Notes: generated from the sequence alone by a model not told the origin. A stretch of DNA of 64,000 bases from Guyparkeria hydrothermalis (GCF_023555375.1 NZ_JAJSEE010000001.1:372001-436000), one strand, 5' to 3'. Counted from the first letter of the stretch, positions 19,587-29,126 are shown. Numbers and translations: made by a program.

Positions 19587-20999
19587 TCAGGGAGCGGACG
19601 CGGCAGCCGACCGCGGTAGGGTGACGTGAAATCGAGTTCGACGCCCGAGCGAGTCAGCAGCAATCTCCCCGTCATGCGCGTGAATGATGGCCCTCGTGAT
19701 CGCCAGACCCAACCCCAGCCCGCCGGTGGTACTCCCATGGCGAGGCCTTGCCGCCTCGGCCCGATAAAACCGATCGAAGATCATGGGCAGCTCCGATGGC
19801 GGAATGGGATCACCGGTGTTCTCGACGATCAGGGATACGGTTTTCGATTGTTCCGCGATAGTAATCCGCACCTCACCGCCCTCTCCCGCATGGCGGATGG
19901 CATTGGAGAGCAAGTTGCTGAATGCACGCCGCAACATCAGGCGGTTCCCGCGGACCGAGGCCTGGCCCGACGCCTGCAAACGAACGCCCTCCTCCTCGGC
20001 CAACGCGTCATAAAACTCCAGCAGGTCAGCAATCTCGTCGTGCAGGCGAATCTCTTGAATCGACGGCAAGGAGAGGCCGTTGTCCGCCTGAGCCAGGAAC
20101 AGCATGTCGGCGATCATGCGCGAGAGCCGATCAAGCTCCTCGGCGCTGGAGGCAAGCGTTTCCTGGTACTCGTGTTGAGTCCGCGATCGCGACAGGGCGA
20201 CCTGGGTCTGGGTGAGCAGGTTGCTCACCGGCGTTCGCATCTCGTGGGCCAGGTCCGAGGAGAAGTTCGACAATCGCCGGAACGCCTCCTCCAAGCGAAC
20301 CAGCATGCAATTGAGTTCGTGGGCAAGCCCCCTGAGCTCCCGGGGTACCGACTCCTCCGGCAAACGGCAGTCGAGCTGCGAGGCGGTGACCGAGGCCGCA
20401 CGCTGCTGTAGCAAGCGAAGCGGTGAAAGCCCACGCCGCGATGCCCACCAGCCCAACAGACCACTGAGAAACGCCGCCACCGGAATGAACACGCTCAACG
20501 TCCGACCATAGCGCTCCATGAACCGCTCGTGGTGATCGATATTGATCGCCACCACCACGAGAAACGGCGTGAGATCCGACAAGGCCGTCTGCATGGTCGT
20601 GGCAAGCCCGCGGTAACGCGAGTCACCCTCACTCCAGGCGAACAGCACATCGGCTTGCTCGACCTGTTTCCGGTTGATCGCCTGATCGGGGAACGACAAG
20701 TCGGGCGGCGCGAGAATGGTCGAGCCACCGTCGGTTCGAACGAACACCTTGAGCTTCGGGTCGCTACGGAACATGTCGAGCACCGCCTCATCCAGCGCCT
20801 GCAGTTCCTGCGCGTCGGGCGGGCTGGCCAGCAACCGCTCCAGCACCTCGACCTTGCCCTCGAGAAGGCTGCGATCCATCTCGATGAAGTGACGTTCGAC
20901 CGCGGCATTGAGCAGCCAGCCAAGGCCGATCAACACCGAAGACGACAGCAGGACGAACAGCAGTGTCAGCCGGGCGGTGAGGGAGAGGGCCAATTTCAT
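19587..20999 (-). CDS. copS: Heavy-metal sensor histidine kinase (CusS/CopS type)
   Basis: Inner-membrane sensor of 470 residues. Membrane helices at about 8-30 and 165-187 enclose a periplasmic sensor region. HAMP (about 188-240) is followed by the H-box [16 protein letters not shown] near residue 250, the N-box [15 protein letters not shown] near 365, and the G-boxes ENTGDPI and [11 protein letters not shown] near 435. All catalytic residues are present. It overlaps copR by four bases, and the pair is divergent from the multicopper oxidase genes, so periplasmic copper is the probable signal (inference from context). Confidence 0.9.
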   Translation of the reverse strand: MKLALSLTARLTLLFVLLSSSVLIGLGWLLNAAVERHFIEMDRSLLEGKVEVLERLLASPPDAQELQALDEAVLDMFRSDPKLKVFVRTDGGSTILAPPDLSFPDQAINRKQVEQADVLFAWSEGDSRYRGLATTMQTALSDLTPFLVVVAINIDHHERFMERYGRTLSVFIPVAAFLSGLLGWWASRRGLSPLRLLQQRAASVTASQLDCRLPEESVPRELRGLAHELNCMLVRLEEAFRRLSNFSSDLAHEMRTPVSNLLTQTQVALSRSRTQHEYQETLASSAEELDRLSRMIADMLFLAQADNGLSLPSIQEIRLHDEIADLLEFYDALAEEEGVRLQASGQASVRGNRLMLRRAFSNLLSNAIRHAGEGGEVRITIAEQSKTVSLIVENTGDPIPPSELPMIFDRFYRAEAARPRHGSTTGGLGLGLAITRAIIHAHDGEIAADSLGRRTRFHVTLPRSAAASAP

Positions 21000-21679
21000 G
21001 CCTCGGGCTCGTCTTCCATGACGTAGCCCATGCCCCGCACCGTTCGAATCAATCGGCGTTCAAATGGCTCGTCGACCTTGCGACGAAGCCGGCGGACGGC
21101 CACCTCAACCACGTTGGTGTCGCTGTCGAAGTTCATGTCCCAGACCTGGGAGGCGATCAGCGAGCGCGGCAACACCTCGCCTTTTCGACGCATGAAAAGC
21201 TCCAGCAGGGCGAATTCCTTTGCCGTCAGATCGATTCGCTCTCCGGCCCGTGTGGCCCGGTGGCCGAGGCGGTCGAGCTCGAGGTCGGCCACGCGCAGGG
21301 TGGTCGGTTCGGGTTCTGCCCGACCACGACGCAAAAGGGTGCGCACGCGGGCCAGCAATTCCGAGAAGGCGAACGGCTTGATCAGGTAATCGTCGGCACC
21401 CAGATCGAGGCCTCGCACGCGATCCTCGACCTGGTCCTTCGCGGTGAGCAGAAGAATCGGCATGTCTCGACCGTTCCGACGCAGGGTCTCCAGCACCTGC
21501 CACCCATCCATGCCGGGGAGCATGACGTCCAGCAGCATCAAATCGAAGGGCTCGGTAAGCGCCAGATGCAGCCCCTCGACACCATCCGGCGACAGGTCGA
21601 CGGTATACCCAGCTTCGGTCAGACCCTGCTGCAGGTACTGGCCCGTTTTGCTCTCGTCTTCGACGATCAACACCTTCAT
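20996..21679 (-). CDS. copR: Heavy-metal response regulator (CusR/CopR type)
   Basis: OmpR-class response regulator of 227 residues. The receiver (1-118) has acidic Glu-Asp near residues 7-8, the phospho-Asp in [14 protein letters not shown] near 51, Thr in LLLTAKD and Lys in YLIKPFAF. The winged-helix DNA-binding domain spans about 128-222 ([19 protein letters not shown] and [14 protein letters not shown]). It probably binds the two inverted repeats described at 21739 and 23775, activates the copper genes and autoregulates. Confidence 0.92.
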   Translation of the reverse strand: MKVLIVEDESKTGQYLQQGLTEAGYTVDLSPDGVEGLHLALTEPFDLMLLDVMLPGMDGWQVLETLRRNGRDMPILLLTAKDQVEDRVRGLDLGADDYLIKPFAFSELLARVRTLLRRGRAEPEPTTLRVADLELDRLGHRATRAGERIDLTAKEFALLELFMRRKGEVLPRSLIASQVWDMNFDSDTNVVEVAVRRLRRKVDEPFERRLIRTVRGMGYVMEDEPEA

Positions 21680-21738
21680 TCGACAGCTCCCGAATAATCT
21701 GGGGTCATTCTGCCACCGCGCCGAACCTGGCTCATGAA

Positions 21739-21793
21739 GATTACAAGGATGTAATCAGCGGGTCAGGCGCCTGACAGCTCGCCGGGCTACCTT
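21739..21793 (+). promoter_or_regulatory. CopR-type operator and promoter module of the first copper unit
   Basis: Box 1 is a perfect inverted repeat GATTACA-AGGA-TGTAATC (21739-21756), of the ATTAC-N-GTAAT kind bound by CusR/CopR/CzcR regulators. Box 2 is the perfect 14-bp palindrome GTCAGGCGCCTGAC (21762-21775). A possible -10, TACCTT, follows at 21788-21793 with no good -35, as expected for an activated promoter. The same arrangement with identical spacing recurs at 23775. It lies between divergent copR and the multicopper oxidase gene and could serve both. Confidence 0.75.
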
Positions 21794-21848
21794 CGTGGGC
21801 AAGTCGTTAAAAGTCATCCCGACAGGCGAACCAAGGGAGCACTCAACA

Positions 21849-23351
21849 ATGGATCGACGTCGTTTCTTGAAGCACAGCGTCGCGGTGGCCGCCACGGCAA
21901 GCCTGGGCTCGATTACCGCGCAACCCGCCCGGGCGGCCAGCCGCAACCGTCCCACCCTACCGATGCCCGAGGTCCTCGACGTCACCCAGAGCGGGCGTCT
22001 GGAACTGACGGCCCAGGCCGGCAAAACGGTGTTCGCAGGCGGATCGTCCTCACCGACGCTCGGCTACAACCAGGGTTACCTTGGCCCGTTCGTCCGTGCA
22101 CGCCAGGGCCAGGAGGTCGCCGTCCGGCTGCAGAACGATCTCGACGAGCCACTCGCCACTCACTGGCATGGCCTGCTCGTCCCCGGGGAGGTCGATGGCG
22201 GCCCTCACCAAGCGATCGACCCCGGCAAGGTGTGGGAGCCGATCCTGCCGATCGACCAGCCGGCATCGACGGCGTGGTTTCACGCCCATACCTTCCCGCA
22301 TACGGCTCGCCAGGTCTACGCGGGCCTGGCCGGGGTGTTCCAGATCGACGATGGACTTGATGCCGACCGGGGCGTGCCTCACGAACACGGTGTCGATGAC
22401 CTGACGCTGGTGATCCAGGACCGACGCCTCGACGATGCCGGTCGACTGGATTACCGGCTGAGCATGTTCGATCGCATGCACGGCTTCCAGGGTGACCGCC
22501 TGTTCGTCAACGGCGCAGAACAACCCCGTAGCCCGGTGCCGAACTCCATCGTCCGGTTACGCCTGCTCAACGGCTCGAATGCCCGCATCTTCCACCTGCG
22601 CTTCGAGGACGGGCGCCCGATGCATGTGATCGCGGGCGACGCCGGGTTCTGGCCCAAGCCGGTGGCCACCGACGAGCTGCGCCTGTCACCGGGCGAACGC
22701 TTCGAGGTACTGGTGGATTTCCGCGACGGGCGCGAGGTGGCGCTGATCACCGGCCCGGATCAAAATCGGGGCGGCCCCGGCATGATGGGGATGATGAGCA
22801 ACATCCGCTCGTTTGCCTCCGGGCTGGTCGAAGGCGACCAACGGGTGCTGTCGTTCCACCCGGATGACCGCAAGGGTCGGGTGGATCGTCTCCCGGAGGC
22901 CACTGGTGACTCCCTGCCATCGCGGCCGACAACCTTCGATCGTCGACGCCACTTCCGCCTCGACATGATGCTCGGTGGCATGCCGATGATGCGAGGCATG
23001 ATGGGCGACGGCTCCGGCCCCTCCATGGGGATCAACGGCCAGCCGTTCGATCCGCATCGCATTAACGAGGACGTCGCGCTCGGCACCATCGAACACTGGA
23101 CCATCGAGAGCGACATGCTGATGCACCCGTTCCACATCCATGGCGTGCATTTCCAAGTGCTGACCGACGAGACGGGGCAGTCGCCCCGGCTGGAAAATCG
23201 AGGCGCGAAGGACACCCTGCTGGTCGATGGCCGGGCAGAGATCGCGGTGCGTTTTACCCAGCCGGCCGGCAAGGACACCCCGTTCATGTACCACTGCCAC
23301 ATCCTCGAACACGAGGATGCCGGGATGATGGGTCATTTCACGGTTTCCTGA
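21849..23351 (+). CDS. Tat-exported multicopper oxidase (CueO-like)
   Basis: 500-residue periplasmic copper oxidase that probably oxidises Cu(I). The start MDRRRFLKHS gives a twin-arginine signal peptide (about 1-33); the in-frame ATG at 21795 would bury it. All four copper motifs are visible: THWHGLLVPG, WFHAHTFPH, MHPFHIHGVHF and YHCHILEHEDAGMMGHF. Two methionine-rich stretches (MMGMMSN near 318 and MMLGGMPMMRGMMGDG near 375) resemble the copper-binding inserts of CueO. It is a shorter protein than the CopA-type oxidase 1 kb downstream. Confidence 0.9.
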   Translation: MDRRRFLKHSVAVAATASLGSITAQPARAASRNRPTLPMPEVLDVTQSGRLELTAQAGKTVFAGGSSSPTLGYNQGYLGPFVRARQGQEVAVRLQNDLDEPLATHWHGLLVPGEVDGGPHQAIDPGKVWEPILPIDQPASTAWFHAHTFPHTARQVYAGLAGVFQIDDGLDADRGVPHEHGVDDLTLVIQDRRLDDAGRLDYRLSMFDRMHGFQGDRLFVNGAEQPRSPVPNSIVRLRLLNGSNARIFHLRFEDGRPMHVIAGDAGFWPKPVATDELRLSPGERFEVLVDFRDGREVALITGPDQNRGGPGMMGMMSNIRSFASGLVEGDQRVLSFHPDDRKGRVDRLPEATGDSLPSRPTTFDRRRHFRLDMMLGGMPMMRGMMGDGSGPSMGINGQPFDPHRINEDVALGTIEHWTIESDMLMHPFHIHGVHFQVLTDETGQSPRLENRGAKDTLLVDGRAEIAVRFTQPAGKDTPFMYHCHILEHEDAGMMGHFTVS

Positions 23352-23411
23352 GCCCGCTCGCCCGCGGTGGCGGGCCCGGGCCTCGGCCCAACGTTATCAG
23401 GAGAAAAGAAA

Positions 23412-23624
23412 ATGGGATGGGATCACACCATGGGATTTGGCGGAGGCTTCATGTGGATCGTCTGGATACTGCTAATCGCGGTGATCGCCTGGCTGATCGT
23501 CGCCCTCTCGCGACAAGGCCGTTCCTCAGGAGAGCCGTCTCCCCGGGAGATTCTCGATCGCCGCTACGCTCGGGGCGAGATCGACAAGGAAACCTATGAA
23601 CGCATGAAGGACGAGCTCGACTGA
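23412..23624 (+). CDS. Small membrane protein with SHOCT motif
   Basis: 70 residues: one membrane helix (about 14-33, MWIVWILLIAVIAWLIVALS) and a C-terminal SHOCT-type motif (EILDRRYARGEIDKETYERM, about 48-67), which in other proteins often mediates oligomerisation. AGGAG lies 10 bases before the chosen ATG. It is 60 bases downstream of the multicopper oxidase. Small SHOCT proteins are common beside copper genes, but their role is not known. Confidence 0.85.
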   Translation: MGWDHTMGFGGGFMWIVWILLIAVIAWLIVALSRQGRSSGEPSPREILDRRYARGEIDKETYERMKDELD

Positions 23625-23774
23625 ACACCTCCCGCCCCGACCAACCTGGTCGGGGCCATTGCCTTCCGGGGCGGCTGCACCAATACCGACAACCTCGACC
23701 GCCCCCCTCTCTCTTCGAACCAACCACTCGCTGGCCTGGCCGCCTCGGGAGAGGCCCTGACGCGTGCGCACGTA

Positions 23775-23829
23775 GATGACAAAACCGTAATCCCGCCGTC
23801 AGGTCCATGACAGCCCGGCTGCGTAAGGT
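23775..23829 (+). promoter_or_regulatory. Second CopR-type operator and promoter module
   Basis: Box 1 GATGACA-AAAC-CGTAATC (23775-23792) is an imperfect copy of the operator at 21739. Box 2 GTCAGGTCCATGAC (23798-23811) is an imperfect copy of the palindrome at 21762. The distance from box 1 to box 2 (23 bases) and to the possible -10 TAAGGT at 23824 (49 bases) is the same as in the first module. It drives the cupredoxin-copA-copB genes. Confidence 0.72.
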
Positions 23830-23871
23830 CATGGGTATCGAAACAGGCACGTCACGGCAGGCAATGCCGAC

Positions 23872-23913
23872 ACTAAGAGGAACAGATCCATGACTAAGAG
23901 GAACAGATCCATG
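23872..23913 (+). repeat. Perfect 21-bp tandem duplication over ribosome-binding site and start codon
   Basis: The 21 bases at 23872-23892 are repeated exactly at 23893-23913. Each copy holds AAGAGGAACAG and ends in ATG, so the cupredoxin gene has two complete in-frame initiation sites seven codons apart. Confidence 0.95.
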
Positions 23914-24384
23914 GCAACGAAACACGCAGTAATCGCCTCGCTCCTGCTTCCCTTCGCGGCCCTCGGCGCAGGTCAACACTCCGGCGGTCATGGGGGTGCA
24001 GGCACGGCCACCGGCGAGCCGGGGCAGATGACCAACGTCGATCGCCACATCGTGGTGAAGATGGACGACCGGATGCGATTCGAGCCGTCGTCGATCGAAG
24101 TGAAAGCCGGCGAAACAGTGCGTTTCCGCGTCAGCAACACCGGCAATCAACCCCATGAGATGGTCATCGGATCGATCGAGGACCTTAAGGCCCACGCCGA
24201 AGAAATGCGAGAGCACCCGGGCATGGCCCACGACGAGCCAAACATGATCCAGCTCGACGCCGGCGAATCGGGCGATCTCGTCTGGCGATTCACGCAGCCC
24301 GGACAGGTCGAATTTGCCTGCCTGCTGCCCGGCCACCTCGAGGCCGGCATGAAAGGCCACATCGACGTGGCACCGGGCCAGTAA
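23911..24384 (+). CDS. Periplasmic cupredoxin
   Basis: 157 residues: signal peptide (about 1-20, ending FAALGAG), a His/Gly-rich linker, and a plastocyanin-like domain (about 45-157). Type 1 copper ligands are visible: His in NQPHEMVIG near residue 85, and Cys, His and Met in CLLPGHLEAGM near 139-149. The family ferries or buffers copper in the periplasm. An equally good start at 23890 adds MTKRNRS, created by a tandem duplication of the initiation region. It is first in the unit cupredoxin-copA-copB, behind its own CopR-type module. Confidence 0.9.
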   Translation: MATKHAVIASLLLPFAALGAGQHSGGHGGAGTATGEPGQMTNVDRHIVVKMDDRMRFEPSSIEVKAGETVRFRVSNTGNQPHEMVIGSIEDLKAHAEEMREHPGMAHDEPNMIQLDAGESGDLVWRFTQPGQVEFACLLPGHLEAGMKGHIDVAPGQ

Positions 24385-24435
24385 AACGCCGCACCCCCAT
24401 AAACCGTCCTTCTCGACGCAATCGGAGGAGATCCC

Positions 24436-26340
24436 ATGAAGCCCAACGACATCCTCACCGCCGACGGGCTGTCCCGTCGCCGGTTCTTGCGCAGCGCCAC
24501 ATCCATGAGCGTCCTGGCCGCTCTCTACGGGGTAGGCGCCCTCCAGCCGGCCCTCGCCTGGCCCCGCAGCGGCAACCTCGAGGCCAAGAAAGAGGTCGAC
24601 GGCAACACCGACATCTTCCGGCTGACCATCGACCGCACGTCAATGCCTATCGATGGCAAGGACGCGCGCCCGATCACGGTCAACGGCACCGTGCCCGCGC
24701 CCCTGATCCGCCTGAAGGAAGGTCGCGACGTGCGCATCCTGGTGACCAACAACCTCGACGAGGACACCTCGATCCACTGGCACGGCATCCTGCTGCCTTT
24801 CGAGATGGACGGCGTGCCGGGCGTGACCTTCCCGGGCATCAAGCCTGGCGAGACCTTCGAGTACCGCTACCCGGTGCGCCAGAGCGGCACCTACTGGTAC
24901 CACAGCCATTCGGGGCTCCAGGAACAGCTCGGCCACTATGGCCCGCTGGTGGTCGACCCAGCCGAGCCGGAGCCCTACGCGTACGATCGGGACTACGTGG
25001 TCATGCTCTCCGACTGGACCTTTGAAGATCCGCACGACGTCTTCCGCAAGCTCAAGGTCGCCGAGGGCTACTACAACTACCAGAAGCGCACCGTCCAGGA
25101 CCTGCTCGAGGACATCAAGTCCAAGGGCTGGGAGCAGACCATGCGCGAGCGGGCGATGTGGGGCGAGATGCGCATGAGTTCGCGCGACCTGCTCGACGTG
25201 ACCGGCAGCACCTACACCTACCTGCTCAACGGGCGTTCACCCGCGGACAACTGGACCGCCCTGTTCAAGCCCGGGGAAAAGGTGCGGCTGCGGGTCATCA
25301 ACGGCTCGGCGATGAGCTTCTTCGATGTGCGCATCCCGGGATTGAAGATGACCGTGGTGCAGGCCGACGGACAGGACATCGAGCCCGTGCCGGTCGACGA
25401 GTTCCGTATTGGTGTTGCCGAGACCTACGACGTGATCGTCGAGCCGAACGAGGATCGCGCCTACACCATCTTCGCCGAGGCCATGGATCGCAGCGGGTAT
25501 GCCGCCGCCACCCTGGCGACCAGAGAGGGCGCACGCGGCGAGATCCCCGAGCGTCGCCCCATGCCCGAGCGCGGCATGGAGTCGATGGGCATGGACCATG
25601 GAGACATGGATATGAACATGGGCCACGGCGACATGGACATGGGCCGGAACGACATGTCGGGTGACATGAATGGCGGCGTGGAGATGGCAGCCGACGCTAG
25701 CGACCCGCATGCCGGCCACGACATGAGCGGCGGCAGTCAGGCCCTGAATGACGATCACTCCGGCGGCATGAACATGGCCGAGGACGAACCTTCCGAATGG
25801 CCCCTTGCCGGCCGAAAGATCAGCCACGGCCACGATGATCACGGCCCGGGCGCGGCCATGGTCGCCAGCAATCCGCAGAATCGCATGAGCGATCCGGGCA
25901 TCGGGCTCGAAAGTACCGAGGACCACAAGGTGCTGGTCTACGACGACCTGCGGGCACGCGCCCCTTGGCCGGATCAGCGTGAACCGGAGCGAGAAATCGA
26001 ACTTCACCTGACCGGCAACATGGAGCGGTACATGTGGTCGTTCGACGGCAAAAAGTTCTCCGAAGTCGACGGCCCGATCCGCTTCCACCACAACGAACGG
26101 CTGCGCCTGATCCTGGTCAACGACACCATGATGGATCACCCGATTCACCTCCACGGCATGTGGATGGAGCTGGAAAACCGTCATGGCAAGTACCGGCCGC
26201 GCAAACACACCCTGTCGCTCAAGCCCGGCGAGATGGTCTCCGCGCAGATCACCCCGGAACACAAGGGCGACTGGGCCTTTCACTGCCATCTGCTCTATCA
26301 CATGGACGCCGGCATGTTCCGTGTCGTGTCCGTAGCCTGA
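24436..26340 (+). CDS. copA: CopA/PcoA-type multicopper oxidase
   Basis: 634-residue periplasmic copper-resistance oxidase. A twin-arginine signal SRRRFLRS (about 13-20) is followed by the three-domain oxidase. Copper motifs are IHWHGILLP, YWYHSHSG, HPIHLHGMW and FHCHLLYHMDAGM. A Met/His/Asp-rich insert (about 375-480, with repeats such as MDHGDMDMNMGHGD) is the typical CopA copper-storage region. EFRIGVAETYDVIVEP is conserved in PcoA. It starts 51 bases after the cupredoxin and 20 before copB; a Shine-Dalgarno GGAGGAG precedes it. Confidence 0.95.
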   Translation: MKPNDILTADGLSRRRFLRSATSMSVLAALYGVGALQPALAWPRSGNLEAKKEVDGNTDIFRLTIDRTSMPIDGKDARPITVNGTVPAPLIRLKEGRDVRILVTNNLDEDTSIHWHGILLPFEMDGVPGVTFPGIKPGETFEYRYPVRQSGTYWYHSHSGLQEQLGHYGPLVVDPAEPEPYAYDRDYVVMLSDWTFEDPHDVFRKLKVAEGYYNYQKRTVQDLLEDIKSKGWEQTMRERAMWGEMRMSSRDLLDVTGSTYTYLLNGRSPADNWTALFKPGEKVRLRVINGSAMSFFDVRIPGLKMTVVQADGQDIEPVPVDEFRIGVAETYDVIVEPNEDRAYTIFAEAMDRSGYAAATLATREGARGEIPERRPMPERGMESMGMDHGDMDMNMGHGDMDMGRNDMSGDMNGGVEMAADASDPHAGHDMSGGSQALNDDHSGGMNMAEDEPSEWPLAGRKISHGHDDHGPGAAMVASNPQNRMSDPGIGLESTEDHKVLVYDDLRARAPWPDQREPEREIELHLTGNMERYMWSFDGKKFSEVDGPIRFHHNERLRLILVNDTMMDHPIHLHGMWMELENRHGKYRPRKHTLSLKPGEMVSAQITPEHKGDWAFHCHLLYHMDAGMFRVVSVA

Positions 26341-26360
26341 ATACCGGGAGGAACTGACCA

Positions 26361-27146
26361 ATGACCATTCAGACGATCAAGCACCCGAGTCGATGGCTGG
26401 CGACCGCCTGCGTGCTGGCACTGACACCAGCGCTTGCCATGGCCGACGGACGAGGTGACTACGCCCGCGAACAGGGATGGGATTCCCCCGTCCCCGACAT
26501 GCAGACCGGAATGCTGTTGTTCGACCGGCTGGAGTACGCTGCCGGGGACGACGAGGACAGCGTCGACTGGGAGTTCAAGGGTTGGTACGGCGGCGATACC
26601 AACCGGCTGGTGATCAAGGGCGAGGGGGAACACGTCGTCTCCGGTGGAGACGGTGGTGAGATCGAGGCCCTCGATCTACTCTACGGCCGCCTGATCGCCC
26701 CCTACTGGTCCGTGCAGGCCGGTGTCGGCTACCAGCTCGAATACGGCCCCGGCCCCAACCACGACCGCGGCTTCGCCGTGGTGGGCCTGGAGGGCCTGGC
26801 GCCCTACTGGTTCGAAATCGATACCAGCCTGCGGATCAGTGAAGACGGCGACGCCTCGGTCGACTTTGAGGCCGAGTACGACTTCCTGCTCACCCAGCGA
26901 CTGGTCCTGCAGCCGCGCATCGGGACATCTTTCGCCTTCCAGGAGGTCGAAGAGTTCGGCGTCGGCCAGGGTGTGAACCACGTAAAGGCCGGACTGCGGC
27001 TTCGCTACGAAATCCAACGCGAGTTCGCCCCCTACATCGGGGTGAGTTGGAAGAAGCAACTGGGAGACACCGCCGACCTGGCCCGAGAGGAAGGCCATGA
27101 CACTGAGGATCTTCGACTGGTCGCCGGCGTACGCATGTGGTTCTGA
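26361..27146 (+). CDS. copB: CopB/PcoB outer-membrane copper protein
   Basis: 261-residue outer-membrane beta-barrel protein with a signal peptide (about 1-28, ending ALAMA). The mature part starts with the conserved MQTGMLLFDRLEYA segment and continues as alternating beta strands; it ends in MWF, an aromatic C-terminus typical of barrel insertion. The Met-rich N-terminal extension seen in some CopB proteins is missing, as in the shorter PcoB forms. It probably works with CopA in periplasmic copper sequestration. Confidence 0.9.
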   Translation: MTIQTIKHPSRWLATACVLALTPALAMADGRGDYAREQGWDSPVPDMQTGMLLFDRLEYAAGDDEDSVDWEFKGWYGGDTNRLVIKGEGEHVVSGGDGGEIEALDLLYGRLIAPYWSVQAGVGYQLEYGPGPNHDRGFAVVGLEGLAPYWFEIDTSLRISEDGDASVDFEAEYDFLLTQRLVLQPRIGTSFAFQEVEEFGVGQGVNHVKAGLRLRYEIQREFAPYIGVSWKKQLGDTADLAREEGHDTEDLRLVAGVRMWF

Positions 27147-27174
27147 CCACCACGCAACAGTGCCCTGGAGAAGC

Positions 27175-27288
27175 ATGAGCAAGGCTCCCGTTTCAGGATG
27201 GGGGCCGTTGTCCGTTAACGAGCACCGACATCTGCGCTATGACGTGACCGCTCTCGACCTCGTCAACCCGGAGTTTTCTATCGGATGA
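27175..27288 (+). CDS. Possible 37-residue ORF downstream of copB
   Basis: An ATG preceded by GGAG opens a 37-codon frame starting MSKAPVSGWGPL. No domain, signal peptide or known family is recognisable. It may be a fragment of a former gene or chance; it lies in the 196-base gap between copB and the APC permease. Confidence 0.2.
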   Translation: MSKAPVSGWGPLSVNEHRHLRYDVTALDLVNPEFSIG

Positions 27289-27342
27289 CCGACACGACGA
27301 GGCCGTGACGATCAACTCCTGATGTCTACAGAGGGGAGCAGG

Positions 27343-28701
27343 ATGAACAAAGCGAACGACCGCACGAGCCGCTATCAAGAGGGGAGCCTGACCCTGCCGG
27401 GAGCAGTGATGCTGGGGACCGGGGTCATGATCGGTGCCGGCATCTTTGCCTTGACGGGGCAAATGGCCGAGATGACCGGCGTACTGTTTCCCTTGGCCTT
27501 CCTGTCAGCGGCGGTCATCGTGGGCTTCAGCGCCTATTCCTACATAAAAATCTCGAACACCTGGCCGTCTGCCGGCGGCATTGGGATGTATCTCCAAAAG
27601 GCCTATGGAAACCGCTTGCCAACTGCGTTCAACGCCTTGTTGATGTATTTCTCGATGGTAATCGCTCAAGCCTTCCTTGCACGGACCTTCGGCTCGTATT
27701 CGGTGCAACCCTTTGGTGGGGATGAATCCGGCCTTTTGGTGCCTGTTCTGGGTGTGTCACTCATCATCGCTGCCTTCGTGATCAACCTCTTGGGCAATCG
27801 CCTCATTCAGGGAGTTGCCTCGCTCATCGGCATTCTCAAGATCGGAGGCATTTTCTTGTTCGGTCTCGCCGGTATCTGGGTTGCTGACAGCATCACCGTT
27901 GATTTTTCCAGCACCGGGGACGCCGGAACCCTCGGCAATTTTCTCGGCGCCACCGCGCTGGGCATCCTGGCCTTCAAGGGATTCACCACGATTACCAATA
28001 GCGGCTCCGAGGTAAACAATCCCCATCGAAATGTCAGTCGCGCCATCGTCATTTCCATCGCCGCCTGTGTCGTCATCTACTCCCTGGTTGGTTATGCCGT
28101 CGCCAGCAATCTGTCATTGGCCGAGATCATAGAAACGAGAGACTATTCTCTGGCGGCGGCAGCCCGACCGGCGCTGGGCGAATACGGCGTGTGGTTCACG
28201 GTCATCCTTGCGATGACGGCCACCGCAGGCGGCATCCTCGCCAGCATCTTCGCCGTCTCCCGCATGCTGGCCATGCTGACCGAGATGGAACTGGTGCCTC
28301 ACCGACATTTCGGCATGCCGGGCAGCATCCAGAAGCACACACTGGTCTACACCGTCGTCCTCGGTATCTTCTTGACGGCTTTCTTCGACCTCTCCCGCAT
28401 CGCTGCCCTGGGCATCGTTTTTTACCTGATCATGAACATCGCCATCCAGTGGGGTGTGCTCCGTTATCTCAGGACAGAAGTGGATGCGCGGGCGTGGATA
28501 CCCGCGACGGCCATCGTTCTGAACCTGCTCGCCCTGTTGGGCTTCGTCTGGGTAAAACTCAACACGGATCCGTTTGTCATCGGCGCGGCGATGGCCACGA
28601 TGATTGCGATCGCGGCGGCAGAGTGGGTTTTCCTGCGAAAGGCAGGGAGAAGGCACCCTCCCGTGCATGCCGAGCATCAGACGCCGGATCATCGCGGATA
28701 A
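27343..28701 (+). CDS. APC-superfamily amino acid/polyamine permease
   Basis: 452-residue membrane protein with about 12 helices. The first helix carries GVMIGAGIFALTG (about 27-39), the substrate-binding GxG motif of the APC superfamily, and the sixth contains GFTTITNSGSEVNNP. The substrate cannot be read from sequence. The start at 27343 follows GGGGAGCAGG. Codon use is visibly less GC-rich than in the flanking genes, which suggests later acquisition. It is followed 83 bases on by the GDCCVXC protein gene. Confidence 0.85.
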   Translation: MNKANDRTSRYQEGSLTLPGAVMLGTGVMIGAGIFALTGQMAEMTGVLFPLAFLSAAVIVGFSAYSYIKISNTWPSAGGIGMYLQKAYGNRLPTAFNALLMYFSMVIAQAFLARTFGSYSVQPFGGDESGLLVPVLGVSLIIAAFVINLLGNRLIQGVASLIGILKIGGIFLFGLAGIWVADSITVDFSSTGDAGTLGNFLGATALGILAFKGFTTITNSGSEVNNPHRNVSRAIVISIAACVVIYSLVGYAVASNLSLAEIIETRDYSLAAAARPALGEYGVWFTVILAMTATAGGILASIFAVSRMLAMLTEMELVPHRHFGMPGSIQKHTLVYTVVLGIFLTAFFDLSRIAALGIVFYLIMNIAIQWGVLRYLRTEVDARAWIPATAIVLNLLALLGFVWVKLNTDPFVIGAAMATMIAIAAAEWVFLRKAGRRHPPVHAEHQTPDHRG

Positions 28702-28784
28702 GGCGTGCCGACAAAACCCAAGCCGATCAGCTCAGCCCCACCGCCAAGAAAACGCCGACGATAAGACGATAAAAGGAACAAGTG

Positions 28785-29021
28785 ATGCCCAACGACCCGT
28801 TGTCTTACAACTCGACAATCAAGTGTCCCGAATGCCGGCACTCGCAAACCGAGACCATGCCCACCGATGCCTGTCAGTGGTTCTACGAATGTGACGGGTG
28901 TCAGACCTTGCTGCGGCCGAAGCCAGGTGACTGCTGCGTATTCTGCTCATACGGCAGCGTGCCCTGTCCACCGATCCAAGATGGCCAGGGATGCTGCGAG
29001 GCGCAATCCAGCGGGGGGTAA
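28785..29021 (+). CDS. Cysteine-rich GDCCVXC-domain protein
   Basis: 78 residues with ten or so cysteines: a CPEC pair, a CDGC pair, the hallmark GDCCVFCSYG near residue 46 and CPP shortly after, ending GCCEAQ. The paired CxxC motifs suggest a metal site of zinc-ribbon type. The family includes selenoprotein forms; here the motif is all-cysteine. Members are often found near mercury or other metal-resistance genes, which fits its position after a copper island. AGGA lies seven bases before the ATG at 28785. Function unknown. Confidence 0.8.
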   Translation: MPNDPLSYNSTIKCPECRHSQTETMPTDACQWFYECDGCQTLLRPKPGDCCVFCSYGSVPCPPIQDGQGCCEAQSSGG

Positions 29022-29126
29022 ACCGGCAACGCAACGGAAGGCCATCGGAATGCCCGTCATCGCCGAAACCAGTCCGACCATACCCCGCCTGCAACGAGCG
29101 TCAGGGAGCAACTACTCGACCAGGAC

